A stretch of 33,556 nt of DNA from a virus: the IMG/VR virus record IMGVR_UViG_3300032157_000374, positions 1-33,556 of that record; one strand, given 5' to 3'. Positions 7,180 to 15,032 of the stretch are shown here, piece after piece (the first letter of the stretch is position 1; each line of letters begins with the position of its first letter). A model generated the notes under the pieces. The model saw only the letters and a list, made by a program, of their open reading frames with translations. It was not told the origin of the DNA and made no database searches. A program made the translations under genes and the position numbers.

Positions 7180-9302
7180 GTCAGCTCCGACCTCTGGCTG
7201 AGTGCCTGCTGGCGCTTGACCAGCTCCACGATCAGGCCCTGGTTGTTGCGCAGCATCCGCTCAAACTCCGCGACCGTCTGCGGCGTCGCGTTGCCCTGCA
7301 CGGTCACCGAGAAGTAGACGTCGCCGCCGCCTTGCTGCGCCGACGGAGCTGGCGTGATGACGGGAGCAAAGGCGGGCATCGCAGCGGGCAGCGCTGCTGC
7401 ACCCGCCACGCCGCCACCAGGCCCGGCAAAGGCGAGCGGCAGCGAAGCGGCGGCCATGGCCGCAGCCGCGGTCACGGCCATCGTGAGAGGCGCAGGCTTG
7501 ATCCCGGCAGCAATCGTCTCGATCAGCCGAATCTTGTGGATGTCCTTCAGCGGACCTTCCTTGGCCGGGCTGAAGGGCAGCAGAGCGCGCACGCTCGCCG
7601 CGACGCTGCGCATCAGCTCGACCGGCTTGTGCGCCATGCGCTTCATGCCCTCCCAAAGCGAGCTGAGGATGTTGGAGCCAGCGTCGATCAGGCTGAAGCC
7701 GAAGAGGTATTGCGTGATCGCGTCGAACGCGCGCACGACCCAGGTGATCGGGTTCATCATCTGCAGCACGCGCAGAATGCCCATCACGAACCCGTCGTTG
7801 AACGCGGCTCGGATGCTTGCCCAGAGCCCGAGGAAGAATCCCGAGATGGGCTCCCAGTAGAAGTAGATCAGGGCGATGGCGGCGACGATGGCCAAGACGA
7901 TCCACGTGATGGGGTTGGCCAGCAGCGCCGCAGCGAACTTGAGAGCACCCCACGTGAGCTTCGCCAGGAACGGCGTTGCCGTCATCGCCAGCCACTTGAA
8001 GGCACCGCCGATGAACATGATGGCCTTCCACGTGTGGCCGCCGAAGATCATCATCGATCCGGTGACCATCAGGATCGGCGCCAGCACTGCCATGATGCTG
8101 GCTGCGACGGTGAGCAGGATCAGCACCGTCTTCACGAGGTCCGGGTGCGCTTTCGCAAAGCCGCCCAGCGTGGCGATGATGTTCATCAGCGCTGGCTGCA
8201 CGTCCTTGATCACCGGCCCCAAGTGGTCGCCGAGGGTGACCTTCAGCTCGGTCCACGCGTTGTTCAGGATGTCGAGCCCAGACTTGCTCGTGCCCTCCTT
8301 GATCGCGGCCATAGTGGCCGCAACGCCCTCGCTCCCGTCGCGCACGGCTGCGAGGTTGTTCGCCAGCTTGTCAGTGTCGTTGAGCATGAGCGCCAGACCC
8401 ATCCAGCCGTCTGCGCCGAACGCGTCCTGAAACTTCTGCTTGTTCTTGTCCGTCATCGCGCCGAGCGGTCCGAACTTCTTCTCGATGCCCTGCACCGTCT
8501 TCATGAAGTCGATCCCACCATCGGACGTCTTGACGATCTCGAACTTGAGGTCCTTGCTCGCCCGCCCCATCATGCGCATCGTCGCCGCGAAGCTGGTGCC
8601 CGCTTGCGATCCAGCGATGCCCGCGGTGTTGAGGAAGCCGATGATCGTGCTCGTGTCCTCGATCGCCATGCCGGCCTGCAGCGCCGCCGGCACGGCGTAT
8701 TTCATCCCCTCGTTGAGCTGGTTCAGATCCTTGATCTGGAAGACGGCCTGCGTCTGCGCCATCACGTCGGCCAAGTGCGTCATCTCGACGCGCAGGTCCT
8801 TCGTAGTGTCGCCCATGTTGTTGTAGAGCGTCGCCAGGAGCTGCGCGGCAACGGAAGCCTCGCCGTTGGTGCCCCTCGCCAAGATCATCGCCTGTCGCGT
8901 GCCCTCGATCGATGCCTGCTGGTTGAGGCCCGCGGAGAGCATCGCGTAAGACGAATCCAGAAAGCTCGTCGCGCTGTCGCGGTGGGCACGTGCCCATTCG
9001 AACGACGCGTCGCGCACGCCCTGCAGCGCGGCGGACTTGTCGGCGACGGCCCCGATCACCGTCTCCACGTTGGCCATCGCCTCCTCGACGTCCTGCGACG
9101 GGGAAACCAAGCCACCCATCAGGGACCGGATCTGATCCGCTCCCTGCTGCATGTAGTAGCCCTGCTGCTGCGCCTTCTCGCCCCACTTGATCGAGGCGTC
9201 GGCGACCGCACGTGTGCCCTTCAGCGCCGTGTTCACGGACTGGATGACCTTCGTCGCACGGTCGACAGCGCGAAGGACGACGGCAATCTCAAAGACGTTC
9301 AC
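7176..9302 (-). CDS. Tail tape measure protein
   Basis: A 708-residue tape measure protein of the TP901 type. The N-terminus (FEIAVVLRAVDRATKVIQSVN) and LVSPSQDVEEAMANVETVIG...GLNQQASIEGTRQAMILAR belong to the conserved PhageMin_Tail core. Hydrophobic stretches around residues 390-430 and 465-500 (including WIVLAIVAAIALIYFYWEP) are typical of tape measures, which enter or touch the membrane during DNA injection. The C-terminus is Ala/Pro-rich followed by VQGNATPQTVAEFERML. At about 0.15 nm per residue it suggests a tail near 100 nm long (inference). The GTG start at 9302 overlaps the chaperone E' stop as GTGA. Confidence 0.93.
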   Translation of the reverse strand: MNVFEIAVVLRAVDRATKVIQSVNTALKGTRAVADASIKWGEKAQQQGYYMQQGADQIRSLMGGLVSPSQDVEEAMANVETVIGAVADKSAALQGVRDASFEWARAHRDSATSFLDSSYAMLSAGLNQQASIEGTRQAMILARGTNGEASVAAQLLATLYNNMGDTTKDLRVEMTHLADVMAQTQAVFQIKDLNQLNEGMKYAVPAALQAGMAIEDTSTIIGFLNTAGIAGSQAGTSFAATMRMMGRASKDLKFEIVKTSDGGIDFMKTVQGIEKKFGPLGAMTDKNKQKFQDAFGADGWMGLALMLNDTDKLANNLAAVRDGSEGVAATMAAIKEGTSKSGLDILNNAWTELKVTLGDHLGPVIKDVQPALMNIIATLGGFAKAHPDLVKTVLILLTVAASIMAVLAPILMVTGSMMIFGGHTWKAIMFIGGAFKWLAMTATPFLAKLTWGALKFAAALLANPITWIVLAIVAAIALIYFYWEPISGFFLGLWASIRAAFNDGFVMGILRVLQMMNPITWVVRAFDAITQYLFGFSLIDAGSNILSSLWEGMKRMAHKPVELMRSVAASVRALLPFSPAKEGPLKDIHKIRLIETIAAGIKPAPLTMAVTAAAAMAAASLPLAFAGPGGGVAGAAALPAAMPAFAPVITPAPSAQQGGGDVYFSVTVQGNATPQTVAEFERMLRNNQGLIVELVKRQQALSQRSELT

Positions 9303-9828
9303 TTGCGCCGCATCGCTTCCTTCTGGGCGTCAGCCTTTCGCTGGTGGTAGTCGGCGAACCGCTCGTACTCGCCAAGCAGCTCTTCCTCTGTCATCTCCAC
9401 GATCTCACTGCGCCGAAGGTGCTGCTCGGCCATCAGCACGGTCAGGTGCTCGGCAGTGAGGATTTTCCCCCGCTCTGCACCTCGCCCATCAGCCTGAAGA
9501 CGTCGGTGTCGGACAGCAGGTCCTCCACATCCTCGAGCGTCAGATCCTTCCACTTGGGCGCGACGGGCTCTTGCCCTTCTGCCGGCGGTGGCGGCGCTTC
9601 GGCTATCTTCGTCTTCAGCGCGACCAGCGCCAGGATCATGCGCACCTGTGGGTCGCGCTGCGGATTGATCAGCTGAGTTGCTCTGAGCACATCTTTGCCC
9701 GTGCCCCGGCGGATCCTCGCCAAGAGCCCAGACGGCAAGGTGAGGAACTTGGTCCCGTCCTTGTCGACCTGGACGCCCCCTTCCAGCGCGTCCTCCAGTG
9801 CCTGCTTGTCAGCTGCGTCTTGTTGCAT
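9299..9828 (-). CDS. Tail assembly chaperone E-E' fusion made by -1 frameshift
   Basis: Reading gpE from 9828 and slipping back one base at G_GGA_AAA (9469-9463) joins its first 122 codons to a second open frame. That frame begins ILTAEHLTVLMAEQHLRR and ends EAMRRK at 9299, giving a product of about 176 residues. The second frame has no plausible start of its own: upstream of the slip its sequence is out-of-frame translation of gpE. The Glu/Arg-rich C-terminal tail resembles the E' or T extensions that bind the tape measure. P2 E/E', Mu gp41 and lambda G/GT use the same arrangement, always just ahead of the tape measure gene as here. The shift itself is inferred from this layout. Confidence 0.85.
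9442..9828 (-). CDS. E: Tail assembly chaperone E
   Basis: A 128-residue protein and the unshifted product of the chaperone locus. It has LEGGVQVDKDGTKFLTLPSG, then RATQLINPQRDPQVRMILAL and KDLTLEDVEDLLSDTDVFRLMGEV, resembling Mu gp41/P2 gpE chaperones that coat the tape measure before the tube is built. Within the longer open frame (to 9888) I chose the ATG at 9828: GAGAGGGG lies just upstream, and the rest of the frame would run into the tube gene, which ends at 9839. The slippery heptamer lies seven codons before the stop, so most ribosomes would end here with GGKSSLPST. Confidence 0.85.
   Translation of the reverse strand: MQQDAADKQALEDALEGGVQVDKDGTKFLTLPSGLLARIRRGTGKDVLRATQLINPQRDPQVRMILALVALKTKIAEAPPPPAEGQEPVAPKWKDLTLEDVEDLLSDTDVFRLMGEVQSGGKSSLPST
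9463..9469 (-). promoter_or_regulatory. Slippery heptamer GGGAAAA for -1 ribosomal frameshift
   Basis: In the gpE reading frame the codons are GGG GGA AAA TCC, giving the X_XXY_YYZ heptamer G_GGA_AAA. After a one-base slip both tRNAs re-pair (GGG, AAA), and the ribosome continues into the E' frame that runs to 9299. This location, near the end of the first frame, is the standard place for tail chaperone frameshifting. Confidence 0.85.
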
Positions 9829-9838
9829 GTGTCCCCTC

Positions 9839-10354
9839 TCAGCCTCCGATGTTTGCTCGCATCGCTGCCAGGCGGTCGACGCCGCCAACGCGATAGATGT
9901 TGTTCAGCACGTCGATGCAGTATTGCTCCACGCCGCCGATGCTCACCTGCACCAACGTGCACGCGATCTCATCGTCGAACTCGCCGGACTCTTGCGGCTT
10001 GAAGGTTGCACCGCCCGCCTTCTTCCAGCGACCCATCAGGAGGGCCACCAGCGGAACTTCCGCAATGCGGCCCAGCTGATTGTGAGTCTCGACGTTCGCA
10101 CGCACTTGGAAGCGGCGGGCGGTGAACGGATCGGCGCTGGCTGCCAGCACGTCGGGGTAGAAGCCGTTCCACTTGGCCGTCAGCACGAGCGGACCGAGCC
10201 CGCCTGGCAACTCGAGCGTGCCGAACATACCGACGCCCTTGTGCTCCTGCATCGCTGGCGCGATGTCAGGCAGCTTCATCTCGGAGAACTTGCCGAGCAG
10301 GCTGTTCGTGCCGTCGAGGTAGCAGTTGGCGTGAAAGACCTTGCTGACTTGCAT
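9839..10354 (-). CDS. FII: Major tail tube protein (P2 FII family)
   Basis: A 171-residue tube protein. The N-terminus (SKVFHANCYLDGTNSLLGKFSEMKLPDIAP, here quoted as NCYLDG, LLGKFSEMKLPDI) and the middle GGLGPLVLTAKWNGF...FTARRFQVRANVE match the P2 FII tube family. The C-terminus runs EIACTLVQVSIGGVEQYCIDVLNNIYRVGGVDRLA in consecutive strands and helix. It polymerises into the inner tube around the tape measure. It lies right after the sheath gene with a gap of 47 bases, and just before the chaperone gene, the standard order. Confidence 0.93.
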   Translation of the reverse strand: MQVSKVFHANCYLDGTNSLLGKFSEMKLPDIAPAMQEHKGVGMFGTLELPGGLGPLVLTAKWNGFYPDVLAASADPFTARRFQVRANVETHNQLGRIAEVPLVALLMGRWKKAGGATFKPQESGEFDDEIACTLVQVSIGGVEQYCIDVLNNIYRVGGVDRLAAMRANIGG

Positions 10355-10393
10355 TGCGGTGCCTTGGTTAGAGAGTGGCTTTCAGGGACGGGC

Positions 10394-10404
10394 GGAACGG
10401 TTCA
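10394..10404. promoter_or_regulatory. GGAACGGTTCA dyad between sheath and tube genes
   Basis: A dyad GAAC-G-GTTC that overlaps the sheath stop codon and opens the 47-base gap before the tube gene. The same 13 bases, GGAACGGTTCACG, recur at 28407-28419 inside the holin-like gene. It resembles the GAACTGTTC sites at 4647, 16771 and 25006 but has G at the centre. It is a possible weaker member of the same site family. Confidence 0.25.
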
Positions 10405-11862
10405 CGCTGCTGCTGGCAGCAGCGACCGCAAGAGCGACGTATCGACGACGCTTTCGAAGGTGATGCCCTCGAGCGGCGGCGAGCCGACGAACACGAGCGT
10501 GAAGGTCAGCTTGCCCAGCGCGATCTGATCGGCAGGGTTCTTGGCCGCCTGGAATTCGACGCGAGAACCAGCCGGGACCGCGCCGCGTCCGATCAGCACG
10601 CCCATGTAGTTGTTCGCCGCCTGGAGGATGTCCTCGATCAGCGGCGACGTGATGGGCAGATCGATCGCAGGCAGCATCGCGAGCTCGAGGCTTTCGTGGA
10701 TCTGGTCCGCGATGCGCCGCTGCGTGATGAAGCTCTTCACGCCGGGCGTGGCAGGGAAGGCCGAGCTCCGGTTGCCCCAGACGCGATAGCCCGTGCCGAA
10801 GGCGTTGAACACCGTCGTGATGCCCACCTCGTTCAAGAGCGAGACGTCGCACGTCTTGTCGTTGAGCGCGGCGGTGATCGGGTACTCCAGCCCGGCGATG
10901 ACGCGGCTCTGCTTGTTGCTCGGGCTGACCCAGAAGCCCATGGTGCTGTCCGTGAAGGCGAGCACACCAGCGTAGATGCTCGAGAGCGCCGCAAGGCCCA
11001 GCTCGCCCGTGGTGCGGTCGAGCGCCTTGACGTGTGGCACGCAGAGCACGCAGCGGTCGTCGCTCACGTTGAAGTTGATCGTGCCGGCTGGGCCGCGACC
11101 CTCGATCGCTTCCTCGACGGTGGTCCCCACGGGAGCGTCGACGGCCACGATCGCACGCAGGCGATCCCAAGCAGCCAGCGCCCGAAGCGCGTTGACCACC
11201 GTGAGCTGCGTAGAGTACGCGGGCGCAAGCAGGATCTTCGGGTGAAAGCCGCGCTTGGTGAAGCTGTTCCGAAGGGCCTGTGCACCAGTGCGCTCGCCCG
11301 CTTCGTTCACAGTGCCGATCACATCGACAGCAACCACGGCCGACGGGTCGCCGAACACGTAGGTGACGTTCGCCTCCTCGTCTCCGTCGAGCGCTCCGCC
11401 CGGCAGGACGGTGATGACGCCTTCGGCCATGTCGACGGAGTAGTCCGTGCCCGCGACGAGGGCTGCGCCGGCGCCACCAGCGACCTTGACCACCACCGAG
11501 ATCAGACCCTTGTCGGCCAGCACGATCTCGCCGTCCTCGATCGCGAGGTCGGCCGCCGCGAAGTCGTCCGTGTGCTCCGCCGGATCGAACACGTTCACGA
11601 CCACAACCCACTTCGCGCCCTCTTGGCGCAGGCGCTCCAGCTCGGCGGGGATCGTGTAGCCGGGCAGCACGGGACCGAACCGGCGCACGTCGTCCACGTC
11701 GGACAGACAAAGCACGTCCTCGTTCACGGTGCGCTGCTCGGCTGCGACCAGGTGCACCGGCGCAGTGCCGATCAGGCCGACCACGGACGACTTCACGCCC
11801 TGGACGACCACGCCAGCCTGATTGACTTCGATGGTCTCGACCCCGTGGAGGAAAGTAGTCAC
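10402..11862 (-). CDS. FI: Contractile tail sheath protein
   Basis: A 486-residue sheath protein of the P2 FI/Mu gpL type. The start FLHGVETIEVNQAGVVVQGVKSSVVGLIGTAP is distinctive (segments IEVNQAGVVVQGVKSSVVG). The C-terminal conserved domain is also visible: FVSPS-like WVSPSNKQSRVI, then VFNAFGTGYRVWGNRSSAFP, LPITSPLIEDILQAANNY and a final FTLVFVGSPPLEGITFES. The sheath contracts to drive the tube into the cell. The GTG start at 11862 overlaps the upstream gene's stop as GTGA. The length is in the normal range for the family. Confidence 0.95.
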   Translation of the reverse strand: MTTFLHGVETIEVNQAGVVVQGVKSSVVGLIGTAPVHLVAAEQRTVNEDVLCLSDVDDVRRFGPVLPGYTIPAELERLRQEGAKWVVVVNVFDPAEHTDDFAAADLAIEDGEIVLADKGLISVVVKVAGGAGAALVAGTDYSVDMAEGVITVLPGGALDGDEEANVTYVFGDPSAVVAVDVIGTVNEAGERTGAQALRNSFTKRGFHPKILLAPAYSTQLTVVNALRALAAWDRLRAIVAVDAPVGTTVEEAIEGRGPAGTINFNVSDDRCVLCVPHVKALDRTTGELGLAALSSIYAGVLAFTDSTMGFWVSPSNKQSRVIAGLEYPITAALNDKTCDVSLLNEVGITTVFNAFGTGYRVWGNRSSAFPATPGVKSFITQRRIADQIHESLELAMLPAIDLPITSPLIEDILQAANNYMGVLIGRGAVPAGSRVEFQAAKNPADQIALGKLTFTLVFVGSPPLEGITFESVVDTSLLRSLLPAAA

Positions 11863-12173
11863 GATCCTGCTCCTTCATCGGCCCCAGTCGGGGCGTCGTT
11901 GCTGTTTCCGTTCCCGCCCTCGCTCGAGGTGGTGGTGACCTTCGGCGCCTTGGGCGCCCTGCTCCGGCTGGCCCGCCGCGTCGGTGCTGCCTGCTGCTGA
12001 GGGGCCTCGCCTGCGACCTCGGCCAGGAGCCCGCGCGCGACCAGGCGCTCGACGTAGGGGTTCTCACTCGGCAGCGTCACGCGCTTGCCGGGGTGCAGCA
12101 TCACCTGCCGCGCGTCCTTGCCGCTGAAGGTCACGCCGCTCGGCGGTCCGGAGTAGAGGTACGTCTTGTCCAA
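11859..12173 (-). CDS. Small phage protein before sheath (Mu gp38 position)
   Basis: A 104-residue protein. The N-terminal 55 residues form a compact domain (TYLYSGPPSGVTFSGKDARQVML, broken here as YLYSGPPSGVTF and ARQVMLHPGKRVTLP, then NPYVERLVARGLL). It resembles small proteins just upstream of sheath genes in Mu-like phages, which often have the pattern PGxxVxLP...YxxRLxxxGxL. The C-terminal half is low-complexity Ala/Pro/Arg/Ser-rich and likely disordered. The start is a TTG at 12173 with AAGGA seven bases upstream. The function is unknown; a role in joining the tail terminator to the sheath is only a positional guess. Confidence 0.65.
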   Translation of the reverse strand: MDKTYLYSGPPSGVTFSGKDARQVMLHPGKRVTLPSENPYVERLVARGLLAEVAGEAPQQQAAPTRRASRSRAPKAPKVTTTSSEGGNGNSNDAPTGADEGAGS

Positions 12174-12185
12174 GGTGCTTTCCTT

Positions 12186-12707
12186 TCAGGCGCCGGGATC
12201 CGTCCCGACGGATGTGTCTCCGCTCACTTCGTCCTCGAGCAGAGCGAACTTCAGCGGCGGCGCTGGGCCACCAAAGGGACCGGGGTCAGGCTCGCTCACC
12301 GGCACGATCGGGAGCTGCACACCCAGCACGACGTCGTAGCGCCAGATCCCGTTCTCGGTGCCGCCGAAGCCATCGCTCACCCAGAAGATGGGGCTGCCGC
12401 GGTCCAGTCGCTTTGCGAGGACGCACTGCTCGATCATGTCGACGAGCTCGAGGGAGCCCTTCGGGCCGTTGAGCTTGCGCGTCAGCAGCGTGAGATCGAA
12501 GTGCGCGACCCCATCCTGCACGCCGCCAGGGTTCGGCTGACTCGCCTTCGGGATGCCATGGTAGCCGACCCACACGGCAGCGGCCGGGTGCTTGAAGAGC
12601 TCGTAGCTCGGCTTGTCCGGCATGCGCTCGACCGCTGCCCGATTGGCCTCCGTGATCGGAGCGAGCAGGGCGATGAGGCTCGCCACCATCTCCTCGCGCC
12701 AGCTCAT
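12186..12707 (-). CDS. Mu gp37-like protein (DUF1834-type)
   Basis: A 173-residue protein matching the gp37 family of Mu-like phages. It opens with two N-terminal helices, then shows the strand PAAAVWVGYHG, followed by AHFDLTLLTRKLNGPKGSLELVDMIEQCVLA, a G-rich FWVSDGFGGTENGIWRYDVVLGVQLPIV segment and an acidic, Pro-rich tail. In Mu this gene sits between gp36 and the sheath, and the family is thought to act as a tail terminator or connector component. The ATG at 12707 overlaps the stop of the upstream gene by four bases. A 12-base gap leads to the TTG start of the next gene. Confidence 0.75.
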   Translation of the reverse strand: MSWREEMVASLIALLAPITEANRAAVERMPDKPSYELFKHPAAAVWVGYHGIPKASQPNPGGVQDGVAHFDLTLLTRKLNGPKGSLELVDMIEQCVLAKRLDRGSPIFWVSDGFGGTENGIWRYDVVLGVQLPIVPVSEPDPGPFGGPAPPLKFALLEDEVSGDTSVGTDPGA

Positions 12708-13219
12708 GGGCGCACCTCGAGATGGTCACGCAGGGTCTGCAGGATCGTCTGCTCATCCTGGGCATTGATCCCCAAGTAGGGACGCGCGGGGATCGTCACT
12801 TTGCGCCCGGGTCCTGCTTGCCCGCCGAGCTGATGAATGCGGGCGTAGATCCGATTCGCGCCCACACGGAGCTCGGCGCCGTTGACGGCCGACCCGATCG
12901 AGTCGAACAGGTGCATGCGGTCGCGCAAGATCTCGTTGCCGGTGCCACGGCGCCGGAACTGTCCCTTGCGGTTGCGGGTGCCCTTTCCTGCCCGAGCGCT
13001 GGCGCCACCGCGAAGCGCAGTGGTCACGGGTGAGTGCTCCTCCCACTTGTTGCCATCCGGACCTCGCTCGTCGAGGAATCGCTGCTGCGTGCTCGCCTCG
13101 AGCGCGCTGCCGATCGAGCGCAGCGCCGGACCCACGTCGCCCGTGCGCAGCGCAATGCGGCGCAGGAGGCGCTCGGCCCCCTCGATCTTCTGCGCCTCGA
13201 CGTTGACCTGCACGGTCAT
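12704..13219 (-). CDS. G: Virion morphogenesis protein (Mu gpG/P2 gpS family)
   Basis: A 171-residue protein. ALRSIGSALEASTQQRFLDERGPDG, then NKWEEHSPVT, GNEILRDRMHLFDSIG and the C-terminal YARIHQLGG...TIPARPYLGI are the consecutive signatures of the phage virion morphogenesis/tail completion family (PF05069; P2 gpS, Mu gpG). These proteins help complete or attach the tail. The central Arg/Gly/Lys-rich stretch (residues about 72-92) may be a flexible insert. In Mu, gpG precedes the protease; here it follows the gp36 gene, so the order is changed. It is bounded on both sides by ATGA overlaps. Confidence 0.88.
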   Translation of the reverse strand: MTVQVNVEAQKIEGAERLLRRIALRTGDVGPALRSIGSALEASTQQRFLDERGPDGNKWEEHSPVTTALRGGASARAGKGTRNRKGQFRRRGTGNEILRDRMHLFDSIGSAVNGAELRVGANRIYARIHQLGGQAGPGRKVTIPARPYLGINAQDEQTILQTLRDHLEVRP

Positions 13220-13617
13220 TCGGGCGCCACCAGCTTTCCGAACTCCGTCATCGACCCTTCGTCGAACAGGGCCTCCGGCTGCTCAGCGTCCGCAATGACG
13301 CCCCGATCGCCTGCCCCATTCGCTAGGGCGTCGAGGTACTTGACCGAAGACTCGTAACGCTTGGCATAGGACTCGAATTCCGTGCCGGGCCGACCGCCCA
13401 CCAGGCGGTACATGGCGAGGTGAAACTGGTGAGCCTGGAGCACGTGCGTGGGCGGCGGGCTGGCGAGCTGATACGTGTAGCCCTCCACCTCCGACCACGC
13501 GTCCTCGAGCGCGCGCCGGCACACCACATCATCGACGACTGCGCCGTTCTGATGATCGGTGAGCTGGGCGAGCACCCCTTCGGGCGCGCGGTCTTTGAAG
13601 GCGGTGAGGGTGAGCAT
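13216..13617 (-). CDS. Mu gp36-like head-tail connector (DUF1320)
   Basis: A 133-residue protein with the all-helical pattern of the DUF1320/Mu gp36 family: TLTAFKDRAPEGVLAQLTD, VVCRRALEDAWSEVEGYTYQL, VLQAHQFHLAMYRLVGGR and YAKRYESSVKYLDALANG. Such proteins act as head-completion adaptors between portal and tail. The last 25 residues are acidic. It follows the gp35-like gene with a 6-base gap and overlaps the morphogenesis gene by four bases. Confidence 0.85.
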   Translation of the reverse strand: MLTLTAFKDRAPEGVLAQLTDHQNGAVVDDVVCRRALEDAWSEVEGYTYQLASPPPTHVLQAHQFHLAMYRLVGGRPGTEFESYAKRYESSVKYLDALANGAGDRGVIADAEQPEALFDEGSMTEFGKLVAPE

Positions 13618-13623
13618 GTGGGC

Positions 13624-14031
13624 TCAGCGGCGCGGGCGTTGCGATGCTTTCTTGGACGACTTCTTTGAGGGGCGGGCTGGCTGGCTGCGACGGGGAGGCG
13701 TCACTGCCGCCGGAGGCGGAGGCGGAGCAACGGCCTCGCCTTGCTCGGTCGCCGCGAACGGGGGGGACGTTGCTTCGGGAGCAACGGCGCCTTCGGTCCG
13801 CGGCGGGTGCCGGCGACCTTCCTGCGCGGGACCGCGCCGGGGCCGTGGAGCTCGAGGCGGCCGCTCCTCGTCATCCGGGGCCGACCACGCCTTGAGCTCG
13901 GCGGCCTCGGGCAGGCGCACCGAGCCCTTGGCCAGCTTCGCCTGGGCTGACTCCTTGGTCAGCCCAAGCTGGGCCCCGGGCTGGCGCAGCTTTCCGCGCC
14001 AGCGAATCGGAGAGACGGCGATGACCTTCAT
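13624..14031 (-). CDS. Small head-region protein with Pro/Arg/Lys-rich tail (gp35-like position)
   Basis: A 135-residue protein. Only the first 45 residues look folded: MKVIAVSPIRWRGKLRQPGA, then LTKESAQAKLAKGSVRLPE, which resembles the small DNA- or capsid-associated N-terminal domain found in gp35-like proteins of Mu-type phages. The rest is low-complexity Pro/Ala/Arg/Lys with a very basic end (KKSSKKASQRPRR). I chose the ATG at 14031, two bases after the major capsid stop; the open frame that continues to 14265 is antisense-like noise within the capsid gene. A basic tail could bind DNA or the capsid interior (inference). Confidence 0.65.
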   Translation of the reverse strand: MKVIAVSPIRWRGKLRQPGAQLGLTKESAQAKLAKGSVRLPEAAELKAWSAPDDEERPPRAPRPRRGPAQEGRRHPPRTEGAVAPEATSPPFAATEQGEAVAPPPPPAAVTPPRRSQPARPSKKSSKKASQRPRR

Positions 14032-14033
14032 GA

Positions 14034-14984
14034 TCAGGCCGCTTCGCCGACGACGTTCTCGAGGAAGTAGCCGCCGTAGGGGGCGACGATGAGGGGCTTG
14101 ACCGACTCGCCCACGCGGACGATCTCGCCGCCGCGCAGGCCGACGTTCTTGTCCGGGATCGAGCCGCTGACGATCTGGCCGTACTGAGCGGTGAGCCCGA
14201 ACGTCACGCCGCCCTGCGTGCTGGCGGTGCGGTCGCGGTGGATGATCGCGATGTGAGGGCCCCACACCTCGGCCATGACGGCCGCTTCGCCCGGCTTGGC
14301 GGTGTTGAGCCAGCCCTCACCGACGAGCACCTCTTGCAAGCCGAACAGGCTCGCCACCTGCGCCTGCGTGGCGAGGCCCGAGTCGCCGCTGTTGCCCTGC
14401 ACCGCCTTGACGACGCCCGGCAGCTTGCGGAACACCGACCACGCCTTGCGCCCGAACACCGCGATATTGCCGCGGAGCAGCATCGCCGTGATCGCATCGT
14501 CGATGAGTGCCAGCGGGTTGCCCGCGTAGTCCTCGTGATCCAGGCGCTCCTCGCCCTCGAGCTCCTCCTTCTGCGCCGTGGGGTACTGGGCCGCCGCGAA
14601 CACGAGCGACGCCACCTTGAGCTCATGGCGCAATTGGATGATCGACGTCGCCAACCCCGTCGCGCCTTCTCGCGCGCCCTTGCGCTTCAGGTCGTATGCC
14701 GAAAGCGGGATGTCGATCGCCTCGTCCTCGGTGGAGGCCGTAGCGTCTTCCATTTGCAGCTCGAGGCGATTGACCTTGCCGCGTGGCCCCACCGCCGTCT
14801 GGGGCAGCGTCACTGCTTGGTGGATGTCCTTGGCCTTGCTGTAGCTGAACAGCGTTTCCGAGAGCGACGCGTCGCGCGGCAGAACGCTGTCCGCGATGAG
14901 CACCTTGTCGGGGTTCTTGTACGCAACGGCGATCGCCGTCAGATGGGGGTCGACTGGGAAGTCACCGTTGGGATCGTTGGCCAT
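14034..14984 (-). CDS. Major capsid protein (Mu gpT-type position)
   Basis: A 316-residue protein read as the major head subunit because of its position after the protease/scaffold and small head protein, its length, and its content. Motifs include HLTAIAVAYKNPDKVLIADSVLP and FSYSKAKDIHQAVTLPQTAVG. These are followed by a helix RHELKVASLVFAA, the ITAMLLRGNIAVFGRKAWSVFR block and VLVGEGWLNTAKPGEAA...WGPHIAIIHRD. These blocks are characteristic of one of the HK97-fold capsid families of Siphophage- and Mu-like phages. The C-terminus (PYGGYFLENVVGEAA) completes a beta segment. A 48-base gap separates its start from the tRNA upstream in the transcript. Confidence 0.82.
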   Translation of the reverse strand: MANDPNGDFPVDPHLTAIAVAYKNPDKVLIADSVLPRDASLSETLFSYSKAKDIHQAVTLPQTAVGPRGKVNRLELQMEDATASTEDEAIDIPLSAYDLKRKGAREGATGLATSIIQLRHELKVASLVFAAAQYPTAQKEELEGEERLDHEDYAGNPLALIDDAITAMLLRGNIAVFGRKAWSVFRKLPGVVKAVQGNSGDSGLATQAQVASLFGLQEVLVGEGWLNTAKPGEAAVMAEVWGPHIAIIHRDRTASTQGGVTFGLTAQYGQIVSGSIPDKNVGLRGGEIVRVGESVKPLIVAPYGGYFLENVVGEAA

Positions 14985-15032
14985 GGGTTCTCTCGGTTCG
15001 CTTTCAGGACTTGGGGGAAACGTTGTTGTGTG

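Noticed and set aside
7332-9350. 672-codon plus-strand open frame opposite the tape measure gene
   Set aside because: Antisense to a well-supported gene; its Arg/His-rich composition is typical of shadow frames in GC-rich DNA, and it has no family motifs.
10382-12067. Long open frames over the sheath gene on both strands
   Set aside because: The sheath frame (10402-11862) carries the family motifs; the others are low-complexity shadows.
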